This document shows positions 51,693 to 59,182 of a stretch of DNA of 64,000 nt, in pieces. The notes under the pieces were generated by a model that worked only from the letters and a program-made list of their open reading frames with translations, made no database searches and was not told where the DNA came from. Where the stretch lies: assembly GCF_002920615.1 (NCBI RefSeq), contig NZ_PQSU01000007.1, forward strand, positions 216,549 through 280,548. Direction: 5' to 3'. Origin of the DNA: Streptomyces sp. Ru62. GTDB lineage: Bacteria; Actinomycetota; Actinomycetes; Streptomycetales; Streptomycetaceae. Within the stretch, counting starts at the first letter, position 1; every line of letters begins with the position of its first letter. The position numbers and the translations under genes were made by a program.

Positions 51693-51752
51693 CAAGATGC
51701 ATCTTGGTGGTCACATCCGTGCTTGCTATAAAAGAAATATCTCCGGCCGGAG
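51693..51752 (+). promoter_or_regulatory. promoter of the RiPP precursor gene with palindromes
   Basis: TTGGTG (51704-51709), 17-bp spacer, TATAAA (51727-51732), a very good Streptomyces promoter. A perfect 14-bp palindrome CAAGATGCATCTTG (51693-51706) overlaps the -35 box, and a perfect CTCCGGCCGGAG (51741-51752) lies at the expected start point. Strong, separately regulated expression of the precursor is implied. Confidence 0.75.
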
Positions 51753-51781
51753 CCCCTGAAAAACAAACAGGAGGTAGCAGC

Positions 51782-51928
51782 ATGATGAACGAGACCGCCG
51801 AACTGGCCACTGGTTTCGACGCCTACACCGACCTTGAGGAACTCGCCGCCGCCGTCGAGGCGTCGACCGAGGCCAAGACCCCGGGATTCTCCATCACCCC
51901 GACCTTCAGCCTCACCGGCCAGCACTGA
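51782..51928 (+). CDS. RiPP precursor peptide, 48 aa, cysteine-free
   Basis: ATG 51782 follows the ribosome site AACAGGAGGTAGC. The leader (residues 1-33) is acidic with an amphipathic helix around FDAYTDLEELAAAVEA, as in RiPP leaders bound by modifying enzymes. The last 15 residues PGFSITPTFSLTGQH have Ser/Thr at 37, 39, 41, 43 and 45, that is at every second position, and no Cys anywhere. It is preceded by the kinase/lyase dehydratase genes, has its own strong promoter and ends at an excellent terminator, so it is made in excess over the enzymes. Expected modification is dehydration of Ser/Thr; lanthionine rings cannot form within this peptide. The cleavage site is unknown; no protease gene is in the cluster. 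Confidence 0.82.
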   Translation: MMNETAELATGFDAYTDLEELAAAVEASTEAKTPGFSITPTFSLTGQH

Positions 51929-51955
51929 CGAACCGCGCCGCACGGCGCGGACGCC

Positions 51956-51995
51956 GAGCCCGGGAGAACTCACCGAGTTCTCCCGGGCTCTTTTT
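51956..51995 (+). terminator. strong Rho-independent terminator after the precursor gene
   Basis: A perfect 15-bp stem (GAGCCCGGGAGAACT / AGTTCTCCCGGGCTC), loop CACCG, followed by TTTTTGT. It is the best factor-independent terminator of the window and insulates the small precursor transcript. Confidence 0.93.
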
Positions 51996-52282
51996 GTCGT
52001 TCGCGGCGTGCAACTTCGCGGCGGCGGGGCTTGCCCGGCGCACCGGTCCTTCCCAGAATGGAGAACGAAGCCGCGAGGTGGGAGCACCGTTCGCGGAGTG
52101 AGCGAAGAAGCCTCGGATTCCCTTTTCGGAGGGAAGATCCGCTGCCCGGCGCCAAGGCTGCCCGCCGTGAGGCCGACGCTCTCCAGTTCCAGCGTCAACG
52201 TGGACGCATTCCTTCGCAGTGCGCAGTTCATGTCCTGCGGTTTTCTCTCGTAACCCATTCCGGGACAGTACGGAGCTATCTC
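51996..52282. other. gene-free region upstream of the second flavoenzyme
   Basis: About 290 bp with no second precursor or other gene that I can support. The flavoenzyme frame stays open into it, but its composition is not protein-like before the ATG at 52283. GTTCATGTCCTGCGGTTTTC just upstream is the most AT-rich part and probably holds the next promoter. Confidence 0.4.
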
Positions 52283-53482
52283 ATGAATGAATTCAGCGTC
52301 GAGCACGCGCTGCCTTCCGTCTTGCCGGACGAGGAGACGCAAGCGTGGCTGGACCGGGTCCAGCGGATCGCGCCGGTCATCGAGGCGGCGCGCGAGCAGG
52401 CCGACCGCGAGCGCGTGACCCCGCGGCCCGTGTTCGAGGCCCTGCGGGACGCGGGGATCCCGCGGATGTGGGTCTCGCGGCGGTTCGGCGGCTCGCAGGT
52501 CAGCATCCGGACCGGCTCCGCCGTCATCCAGGCGCTCGCCCGTCTGGACGCCTCCGTGGCCTGGCAGATGGGCGTGCAGGGCGCCATCGGCCGGCTCGCC
52601 GACTACCTGCCCGAGGCCACCTCCACCGAGCTGTTCCGTGACCACGACGGCCTCGTCGTGGGCGGCGTCAACCCGTCCGGCCGCGCCGAGGCCGTCCCGG
52701 GCGGATACCGGCTCAGCGGCGAGTGGGCGTTCGCCAGCGGGTCGGCCCACGCCGACTGGCTCGTGTGCGCCGCCTTCGTCACGGAGGGGGGACAGGTGCG
52801 CCGTACCGACAGCGGCCCCGAACTGCGCATGCTGTTCATGCCGCGCAAGTCGGTCGAGTTCAAGGACACCTGGTACACCGTCGGGCTGCGCGGAACCGGC
52901 AGCAACCACTACACCGTCCAGGACGTCTTCGTCCCGCAGGAATACACCGTCGACGGCGCGGAGATGACCCGCCCGCCGGCCGCCCGGGAATCGCGCGCGT
53001 ACGCCATCAGCTACGACGACTTCGGGCCGTTCACCTCCGCCTCCACCGCGCTCGGAATCGCCCAGGACGCGGTCGGCGCGTTCAAGGAACTCGCCGTCAG
53101 GAAGACCGCGACCGGTGCCAGCAGCACCCTGGCCACCAGTCATGTCGTCCAGGAGAAACTGGCGCGCGCCGAAATGCTCGTCCACACCACGCGCCTGCTG
53201 CTCGCCGACACCGCCGCCCGCGTCAGCGAATTCGGTGAGACGGGTGGAAAGCCGCTGACCGCGCTCGTGCGCCTGACCGCCGCGACGGTGGCGGAGAACA
53301 CCTCGGCCGCGGTCGACATCGCCTACAACCTGGCGGGCGCCACCTCCGTCTACGCCACCAGCCGGCTGGAGCGCTGTTTCCGTGACGTGCATTCCGCGGT
53401 CAAGCACATCACGCTGTCGTCCACGCACTACGAAATGGCCGGCCAGTACCTCCTCGGCGGAGAACTGCTGAAGCGCCGCTGA
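52283..53482 (+). CDS. acyl-CoA-dehydrogenase-like flavin monooxygenase (HpaB/DszC type)
   Basis: 399 aa from ATG 52283. Acyl-CoA dehydrogenase fold: EALRDAGIPRMWVSRRFGG, SAVIQALARLDASVAWQMGVQGAIG, GYRLSGEWAFASGSAHADWLVCAAFV, KDTWYTVGLRGTGSNHYTVQDVFVPQEY and a C-terminal helix bundle YNLAGATSVYATSRLERCFRDVHSAVKHITLS. The His/Arg pattern of the last block is typical of flavin-dependent monooxygenases of this superfamily, which take FMNH2 from a separate reductase. A flavin reductase is encoded at 57161. Possible role: oxidation of the modified peptide or of a sugar-derived group. Confidence 0.82.
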   Translation: MNEFSVEHALPSVLPDEETQAWLDRVQRIAPVIEAAREQADRERVTPRPVFEALRDAGIPRMWVSRRFGGSQVSIRTGSAVIQALARLDASVAWQMGVQGAIGRLADYLPEATSTELFRDHDGLVVGGVNPSGRAEAVPGGYRLSGEWAFASGSAHADWLVCAAFVTEGGQVRRTDSGPELRMLFMPRKSVEFKDTWYTVGLRGTGSNHYTVQDVFVPQEYTVDGAEMTRPPAARESRAYAISYDDFGPFTSASTALGIAQDAVGAFKELAVRKTATGASSTLATSHVVQEKLARAEMLVHTTRLLLADTAARVSEFGETGGKPLTALVRLTAATVAENTSAAVDIAYNLAGATSVYATSRLERCFRDVHSAVKHITLSSTHYEMAGQYLLGGELLKRR

Positions 53483-53532
53483 CCCCGCGAAGTATCCAAG
53501 AATCCGATGCCGGCACATCCCGGAGGAAACCA

Positions 53533-54603
53533 GTGGAATCGATGAAGGCAGTGCAGCTCCTGGCCCCGCGCAAGACCGTTCTGGCCGAACTCCCGGTCCC
53601 CGCGGCCCCGGTCGACGGCCTGTTGATGAAGACGCGGTGCGTGTCGATCTGCTCCACCGACATCTCCTTCTACGAAGGACACCTCTTCCCGTCCGAATAT
53701 CCCGTCATCCTGGGCCACGAGTACCTGGGCGAAGTGGTCGACATCGGTCCCGAGTTCGACGGCGGCTCCGTCGACGTGAAGGTCGGGGACCGCATCGTCT
53801 ACTGGGGCCAGACGGACTTCGGCGGCTTCGCCGAGTACCGCACCGTGCGGCCCATCTTCTCCGGTCAGGTGAAGGAGGACGTCTTCGCCGCCGACCGCAA
53901 CTTCAACGACGACCGGCGGGCGGCGGCGGTCAAGATACCGGAGGAGATGGGCGATCTGGAGGCGTCGTTCATCGAACCGGTCACCGGTGCCATGCGCTCA
54001 GTGCTGTCCAACCCGCCGCGGGTCGGTGACAAGGTGCTCATCCTGGGCACCGGGCCCATCGGCATCATCGCGGGCAGCGTGATCAAGAAGCTCCTCGCCG
54101 CCAACACGGTCGTCTCCGTCGACACCAACCCGGCCCGCAACGCCTTCGCCGAGAGTCAGTTCTCCGACCGGGCCTACCTGCCGGAGGAGCTGATCGACTC
54201 CGTCCCGGAGGGGACCTTCGACTACGTCTTCGACGCCCTGCCCACCGTGAAGGGCGTGGACGAGGAGAAGGACCCGCGCCGGGTCGCCATGCGCAAGATG
54301 AAGGCCGGGGGGCGCTACGTCCTGTACGGGGCGTCCCAGGAGATGCAGAAGTTCGACACCTGGCTCATGCTCGCCAAGGGCATCAACATCCGCTCGGCGC
54401 CCTTCGACGTCACCCACTTCCCGATGCACAAGAGCGCCAACGTCATCGCGGCGGCCATGCAGATGCTGCTCCGGGGCATCGTCGACGGCAAGGCGCTGCT
54501 GTCCACCGTCCACCCCTTCGACGACTACGACGGTCTGGTGGCCATCTTCGAGAACTACCGGTTCACCACCGACCTGAAGACCATCGTCGACTTCCGCAAG
54601 TGA
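53533..54603 (+). CDS. zinc-dependent alcohol dehydrogenase family protein
   Basis: 356 aa from GTG 53533 (CGGAGGAAAC upstream; ATG 53542 is possible). Medium-chain dehydrogenase: catalytic-zinc ligands in [10 protein letters not shown] and [13 protein letters not shown], cofactor loop [13 protein letters not shown]. The structural-zinc Cys cluster is absent, since [12 protein letters not shown] takes its place; this is common in sorbitol- and threonine-type branches. In RiPP clusters zinc enzymes of the LanJA type reduce Dha/Dhb to D-amino acids; as an alternative it may oxidise a sugar or cyclitol, since sugar genes follow. Confidence 0.85.
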   Translation: MESMKAVQLLAPRKTVLAELPVPAAPVDGLLMKTRCVSICSTDISFYEGHLFPSEYPVILGHEYLGEVVDIGPEFDGGSVDVKVGDRIVYWGQTDFGGFAEYRTVRPIFSGQVKEDVFAADRNFNDDRRAAAVKIPEEMGDLEASFIEPVTGAMRSVLSNPPRVGDKVLILGTGPIGIIAGSVIKKLLAANTVVSVDTNPARNAFAESQFSDRAYLPEELIDSVPEGTFDYVFDALPTVKGVDEEKDPRRVAMRKMKAGGRYVLYGASQEMQKFDTWLMLAKGINIRSAPFDVTHFPMHKSANVIAAAMQMLLRGIVDGKALLSTVHPFDDYDGLVAIFENYRFTTDLKTIVDFRK

Positions 54604-54691
54604 CCCGCCGCCGGGTGTGCCGCCGGCGGCCACCGGCCGGCGCACCCGGCGCGGCGCCCCCGCCCCAGCCCGTCGCACAAGGAGCTTCCGG

Positions 54692-56203
54692 ATGGACGAC
54701 GAAGACACGCAGGCACCGCGAGCGCGGGCCGGCCTCGTGGTGGTGGCCAACCGCCTGCCCGTGAGCCTGGAACGCGACGCCGCCGGCCGCCCGCACTGGC
54801 GGCACAGCCCCGGAGGCCTCGTCAACGCCCTGGAACCGTTCCTGCGCGGAAGGCGGGGCGTGTGGGTGGGATGGCCCGGGACCACCGCCCATGACCTCCC
54901 CGACCTCCCGGACGACGGCCTGCGCCTGCATCCCGTGCGGCTCTCCGCCGACGACGTCCGCGGTTTCTACGAGGGCTTCTCCAACGGCACCCTCTGGCCG
55001 CTGTACCACGACGTGATCGTGCCGCCCGAGTACCACCGCGGCTGGTGGGAGGCATACGTGCGGGTCAACCGCACCTTCGCCGAGGCCGCGAGCCGGGTCA
55101 GCGGCCCCGGAGCCACCGTGTGGATCCAGGACTACCAGCTCCAGCTCGTCCCGGCCATGCTGCGCGAACTGCGCCCCGACGTGCGCATCGGCTTCTTCCT
55201 GCACATCCCGTTCCCGCCCGTGGAACTGTTCATGCAGCTGCCCTGGCGGACCGAGATCGTACGCGGTCTGCTCGGCGCCGACCTCATCGGCTTCCACCGG
55301 CCCGGCGGTGCCCAGAACTTCCGCTGGCTCGCGCACCGGCTCACCGGCCTGCCCACCGCACCGCATCCCGCGTCGGGTTCCGGCCAGGAGGAGGTCCGGC
55401 TGGGCGACCGTGACGTCCGCATCGGGGCCTTCCCCATCTCCATCGACGCGGCCGAACTCGACCGGCTTGCCCGGCGGCCCGACGTCCAGCGGCGCGCCCG
55501 GCAGATCCGCGAGGAACTGGGCGACCCGGAGAAGATCATCCTCGGGGTGGACCGGCTGGACTACACGAAGGGCATCGACGTCCGCCTCCGGGCGGTCCAC
55601 GAGATGCTCTCCGAGGGGCGCATCCGTCCCGACCGGGTCGCCTTCGTCCAGCTCGCCATCCCCAGCCGCGAACGCGTCGAGCACTACGTCCGGTTGCGCG
55701 AGGACGTCGAGCGCGCCGTGGGACGGGTCAACGGCGAGTTCAGCCGCGTAGGCCGGCCGGTCGTCCACTATCTGCACACCTCCGTCAGCCGGGAGGAACT
55801 CGCCGCCTTCTACAGCGCGGCCGACGTCATGCTGGTGACCCCGCTGCGCGACGGCATGAACCTCGTCTGCAAGGAGTACGTCGCCTGCCGGTACCGCGAG
55901 GACGGGGCCCTGGTGCTCAGCGAGTTCGCGGGCGCGGCGGCCGAGCTGACCGGCGCGTTCCTGGTCAACCCGCACCACCTGGACGAGGTCAAGACCGCCC
56001 TCGCCGAGGCGCTGGCCCAGTCCCCGCAGCAGGCGCGCCGCCGTATGGGCGGACTGCGCCGCCAAGTCCTCACCCATGACGTGGAGTTCTGGGCGCGGTC
56101 GTTCCTCGCCGCCCTCTCCGACGGCCGCACCGGCGCTTCCGGCTCCCCCGTGGCGGACGGCCCCGCGCCGCTCGCCTCCGACACCGAATGGGCCCTGACA
56201 TGA
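54692..56203 (+). CDS. otsA: trehalose-6-phosphate synthase (GT20)
   Basis: 503 aa from ATG 54692 (AAGGAG). Transfers glucose from UDP-/ADP-/GDP-glucose to glucose-6-phosphate. GT20 marks: [11 protein letters not shown], the donor-binding [14 protein letters not shown] loop, [62 protein letters not shown] and [18 protein letters not shown] with the C-terminal Glu. The intact SPGG loop argues for a true synthase rather than a VldE-type pseudoglycosyltransferase. It overlaps galU by ATGA. A second copy inside a biosynthetic cluster hints at a trehalose-type or related sugar for the product or for stress. Confidence 0.92.
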   Translation: MDDEDTQAPRARAGLVVVANRLPVSLERDAAGRPHWRHSPGGLVNALEPFLRGRRGVWVGWPGTTAHDLPDLPDDGLRLHPVRLSADDVRGFYEGFSNGTLWPLYHDVIVPPEYHRGWWEAYVRVNRTFAEAASRVSGPGATVWIQDYQLQLVPAMLRELRPDVRIGFFLHIPFPPVELFMQLPWRTEIVRGLLGADLIGFHRPGGAQNFRWLAHRLTGLPTAPHPASGSGQEEVRLGDRDVRIGAFPISIDAAELDRLARRPDVQRRARQIREELGDPEKIILGVDRLDYTKGIDVRLRAVHEMLSEGRIRPDRVAFVQLAIPSRERVEHYVRLREDVERAVGRVNGEFSRVGRPVVHYLHTSVSREELAAFYSAADVMLVTPLRDGMNLVCKEYVACRYREDGALVLSEFAGAAAELTGAFLVNPHHLDEVKTALAEALAQSPQQARRRMGGLRRQVLTHDVEFWARSFLAALSDGRTGASGSPVADGPAPLASDTEWALT

Positions 56204-57111
56204 CACCCGTACCGCCCGTCCCCCTGAGGAAGGCCGTCATCCCCGCGGCAGGCATGGGAACGCGGTTCCTGCCCGCCACGAAGGCCACGCCCAAGGAGAT
56301 GCTGCCCGTCGTCGACAAGCCGGCCATCCAGTACGTCGTCGAGGAGGCCGTGGCCGCCGGACTGACCGACGTCCTCATGGTCACCGGGCGCAGCAAGAGA
56401 GCGCTGGAGGACCACTTCGACCGCAACCAGGAGCTGGAACGCCTCCTGCGGGCCAAGGGCGACCACGGCCGGCTGGAGAAGGTGCGGGCCACCAACGACC
56501 TCGCCGCCCTGCACTACGTGCGTCAGGGAGAGCCCAGGGGTCTCGGCCACGCCGTCCTGTGCGCCGCCCCGCACGTGGGGGACGAACCCTTCGCCGTACT
56601 GCTCGGGGACGACCTCATCGACCCGCGCGACCCCCTGCTCGCCCGGATGGCCGAGGTCCAGAGCGAGTACGGCGGCAGCGTCATCGCCTTGATGGAGGTC
56701 GACCCCGCCCAGATCCACCTCTACGGCTGCGCCGCGGTCGACCTCACCGAGGACTCCGACGTCGTCCGGGTGACCTCCCTCGTGGAGAAGCCGCGGCCCG
56801 GCACGGCACCCAGTGACCTCGCCGTCATCGGCCGGTACGTGCTGTCCCCGGCCGTCTTCGACGTCCTGCGCGACACCCCGCCCGGCCGGGGAGGCGAGAT
56901 CCAGCTCACCGACTCGCTGCAACGGCTGCTGTCCGACGGGGACGAGCAGATCCACGCCGTCGTCTTCAAGGGCCGCCGCTACGACACCGGTGACCGCGGT
57001 GACTACCTGCGCGCCATCGTGCGGCTCGCGTGCGAACGCGAGGACCTCGGCGAGGAGTTCCGCACCTGGCTCCACCGGTACGTCACCGAGTCGATGACGA
57101 AGAGCCCCTGA
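56200..57111 (+). CDS. galU: UTP-glucose-1-phosphate uridylyltransferase
   Basis: 303 aa; ATG 56200 overlaps the otsA stop (ATGA). Nucleotidyltransferase with [42 protein letters not shown], the GalU segments [15 protein letters not shown] and [27 protein letters not shown]. It makes UDP-glucose, the donor needed by the neighbouring trehalose-6-phosphate synthase and by glycosyltransferases. Translational coupling to otsA shows that the two work together. Confidence 0.94.
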   Translation: MTPVPPVPLRKAVIPAAGMGTRFLPATKATPKEMLPVVDKPAIQYVVEEAVAAGLTDVLMVTGRSKRALEDHFDRNQELERLLRAKGDHGRLEKVRATNDLAALHYVRQGEPRGLGHAVLCAAPHVGDEPFAVLLGDDLIDPRDPLLARMAEVQSEYGGSVIALMEVDPAQIHLYGCAAVDLTEDSDVVRVTSLVEKPRPGTAPSDLAVIGRYVLSPAVFDVLRDTPPGRGGEIQLTDSLQRLLSDGDEQIHAVVFKGRRYDTGDRGDYLRAIVRLACEREDLGEEFRTWLHRYVTESMTKSP

Positions 57112-57160
57112 AACCGGCCACCCCCCTCACCCGGCCGGCCACCCCGGCCCCGCGAAACGG

Positions 57161-57670
57161 ATGTTCTCCATGACCGTCGACCGTTCCCTTTTCACCCGTG
57201 CCATGGCCCGCGTTCCGGCTCCCGTGACGATCGCCACGACCGTCGACGCGTCCGGCGACCGGTGGGGTTTCACCGGAAGTTCCTTCAGCTCGCTGTCCCT
57301 CACGCCGCCGCTGGTCCTGATCTGCCTGGACAAGAAGGCCAGCACCCACCACGCCTTCGTGACCGCCGAACGGTTTCTGGTCAACGTCCTGGCCGCCGAC
57401 CAGAGCGACGTCGCCCTGCGCTTCGCCCGCTCCGGGGTGGACCGGTTCGCCGACGGCGACATGGAGACCTGCGAGTTCGGCCTCCCCGGGCTGCGCGACG
57501 CGGCGGCACGCGTCGCCTGCGCCCTGCACGACATCGTCGACGGGGGAGACCACAGCATCCTCATCGGCCGCGTGGAGGCGATCCACACCGGTGACGGCGC
57601 CCCGCTGGTCTACAGCGACCGATCCTTCGGCCGGCCCGTTCCCGAGGCCACCGCCGTCGGCGCCCGCTGA
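57161..57670 (+). CDS. flavin reductase (FMN-binding split-barrel)
   Basis: 169 aa from ATG 57161 (or ATG 57170). Flavin-reductase-like domain: MARVPAPVTIATTVDASGDRWGFTGSSFSSLSLTPPLVLICLDKKASTHHAF, RFLVNVLAADQSDVALRFA, HSILIGRVEAI and the closing PLVYSDRSFG. It supplies reduced flavin to a partner monooxygenase; the acyl-CoA-dehydrogenase-like enzymes at 42607 and 52283 are the obvious candidates. It lies in the same direction as the sugar genes, 12 bp before the Gfo/Idh gene. Confidence 0.9.
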   Translation: MFSMTVDRSLFTRAMARVPAPVTIATTVDASGDRWGFTGSSFSSLSLTPPLVLICLDKKASTHHAFVTAERFLVNVLAADQSDVALRFARSGVDRFADGDMETCEFGLPGLRDAAARVACALHDIVDGGDHSILIGRVEAIHTGDGAPLVYSDRSFGRPVPEATAVGAR

Positions 57671-57681
57671 CACCGCCGGAC

Positions 57682-58650
57682 GTGACACCAAGGGACCGCG
57701 ACCCGTCGAGACCACTCCACGTGGCCCTGCTCGGCACCTCGCACGTGCACTTCCGTGACTACCACGACCTGCTGGCCCGCGAGCCCCGGGTCTCGGCGGT
57801 GGTGCTCCCCGCGGCACCGGACACCGGCGACAGGCCGGCGTTCGGTGCCGCGTCCGTACGGGAGGCGCTGCGGTGCGCGGACGCGGCCGTCATCACCTCC
57901 ACCACCGCGCAGCACGCCCAGCTGCTGCCCCACACCGTCAGGGCCGGCGTACCGACCCTGGTCGAGAAGCCCCTGGCGGCGACGGCCGGGCAGACCGCCC
58001 GTCTGTTGCCGCTGCTGGCGGCCGGCGGGCCCACGACCACCGCCATGTTCCTGCGCTGCGCGCCCGGCCTGCGACGGGTGCGGGCGCTGCTGCGCCAGGA
58101 CGTCGTCGGGCCGCTCACCGCCGTACGGCTGTGCTTCGCGCACGCCGGTCTCACCGACGGCGTGTTCACGGGGGAGGCGGCCTGGATGCTGGATCCCGGC
58201 CACGGGGCGGCCGGAGCGCTGAGCGACCTCGGCATCCATCTGATCGACCTGCTGCTGTGGCTGGCCCCCCGCCGGCCGATCGGCGTCGTCAACGCGGAGC
58301 TGCGCCACCGCCCGGGGCTTGTGCTGGAACCGGCCGGCACCGCGGTGCTGCGGTGGGGCAGCGTCCCCGTCACGCTGCACGCGAGCTGGATCGGTCCGCG
58401 CACCGGCTTCTCCGCGCACTTCGCGGCGCGGTACGGCACGATCCGGGTCGCCGGCGGCAGCGTCACGCTGCGGACGGGACGGACCGCGACGACATGGCGG
58501 CACGACCCGCCCCGGGCCGGGGCGGCGCTCACCGCGTTCCTGCGCCGGCTCGGCGGCCGGCCGGCCTGGCGGCCCCCCGGCCACGACGACATCCGGCGTA
58601 CGGCCGCGCTGCTGGAGGAGATCGGGAGCGTGGCCCGGCGCCGGCGCTGA
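57682..58650 (+). CDS. Gfo/Idh/MocA-family oxidoreductase
   Basis: 322 aa from GTG 57682, 12 bp after the flavin reductase. Rossmann-fold start HVALLGTSHVHFRDYHDLLA (His-rich in place of the usual GxGxxG, which is replaced by GTSHVH), the catalytic-Lys motif LVEKPLAATAGQTARL (about residue 97), and the substrate domain GEAAWMLDPGHGAAGALSDLGIHLIDLLLWLA. Family enzymes oxidise or reduce sugars with NAD(P). The altered dinucleotide loop is unusual. It is the last gene of the rightward block and ends 26 bp from the convergent ArsR gene. Confidence 0.85.
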   Translation: MTPRDRDPSRPLHVALLGTSHVHFRDYHDLLAREPRVSAVVLPAAPDTGDRPAFGAASVREALRCADAAVITSTTAQHAQLLPHTVRAGVPTLVEKPLAATAGQTARLLPLLAAGGPTTTAMFLRCAPGLRRVRALLRQDVVGPLTAVRLCFAHAGLTDGVFTGEAAWMLDPGHGAAGALSDLGIHLIDLLLWLAPRRPIGVVNAELRHRPGLVLEPAGTAVLRWGSVPVTLHASWIGPRTGFSAHFAARYGTIRVAGGSVTLRTGRTATTWRHDPPRAGAALTAFLRRLGGRPAWRPPGHDDIRRTAALLEEIGSVARRRR

Positions 58651-58676
58651 TCCCCGGCCGGGCCGGGGCGGGCCGG

Positions 58677-59003
58677 TCAGCCCTGCCGCTGGAGGCCGGC
58701 CTCGCTGCGCGCGCCGTCCAGGATCGCGTCCAGGAGGCCGGGGTAGCGGTGGTCGAGGTCGGCGCGGCGCAGCGACAGCAGGTTCTCCCGGCCCGAGGGG
58801 CGCTGCCAGATGACGCCGGCGTCGCGCAGAACGCGCCAGTGGTGGGTCATCGACGACTTCGAGACCCCGTCCAGGATGCTGCCGCAGTTGTGCTCCTCGC
58901 CGTCGCTGAGGACGCGGACAACGGTCAGGCGCATGGGGTTGCCGAGGGCGCTGAGGACGTTCTCAAGGCGGATCTGATCACGGTCGGGGTGGTGGGCGAT
59001 CAT
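58677..59003 (-). CDS. ArsR-family regulator
   Basis: 108 aa from ATG 59003 (an upstream ATG at 59075 would add a non-conserved tail). Winged HTH: LENVLSALGNPMRLTVVRVLSDGEEHNCGSILDGVSKSSMTHHWRVLRDAGVIWQRPSGRENLLSLRRADLD. No ELCVCDL metal box, so it is not a standard metal sensor. It is divergent from the MFS exporter; ACTGT-N6-ACAGT (59010-59025) just upstream of its start is a candidate operator. Confidence 0.9.
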   Translation of the reverse strand: MIAHHPDRDQIRLENVLSALGNPMRLTVVRVLSDGEEHNCGSILDGVSKSSMTHHWRVLRDAGVIWQRPSGRENLLSLRRADLDHRYPGLLDAILDGARSEAGLQRQG

Positions 59004-59009
59004 TGTTCC

Positions 59010-59025
59010 ACTGTACCGCGACAGT
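59010..59025. promoter_or_regulatory. inverted repeat in the ArsR/MFS promoter region
   Basis: ACTGT-ACCGCG-ACAGT, 7 bp upstream of the ArsR start. A second pair GTACG-N16-CGTAC (59114-59139) lies nearer to the MFS start. Either could be the ArsR binding site. Confidence 0.45.
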
Positions 59026-59182
59026 ATGACCATCTCTTGGGCGTGCGGCCCTCGTTGTCCGGCGCGCGGGGTCATGGCTGGATCACGTCCCCCCGGTTGC
59101 TGACGGTTCGATTGTACGTAAGCATGTGAACAGTCGTACTGGTTGGGCTGCCCTGCCCACGACCCAAAGGGGCTGACCTCTC

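Noticed and set aside
51970..52155. small ORF on the minus strand next to the precursor as a second peptide
   Set aside because: Starts inside the flavoenzyme leader, very basic, no leader-like acidic helix, no ribosome site worth naming.
54692..56203. VldE/ValL-type pseudoglycosyltransferase (validamycin-like pathway)
   Set aside because: The donor loop SPGGLVNAL is intact as in true OtsA, and no sedoheptulose cyclase or aminotransferase gene is present.
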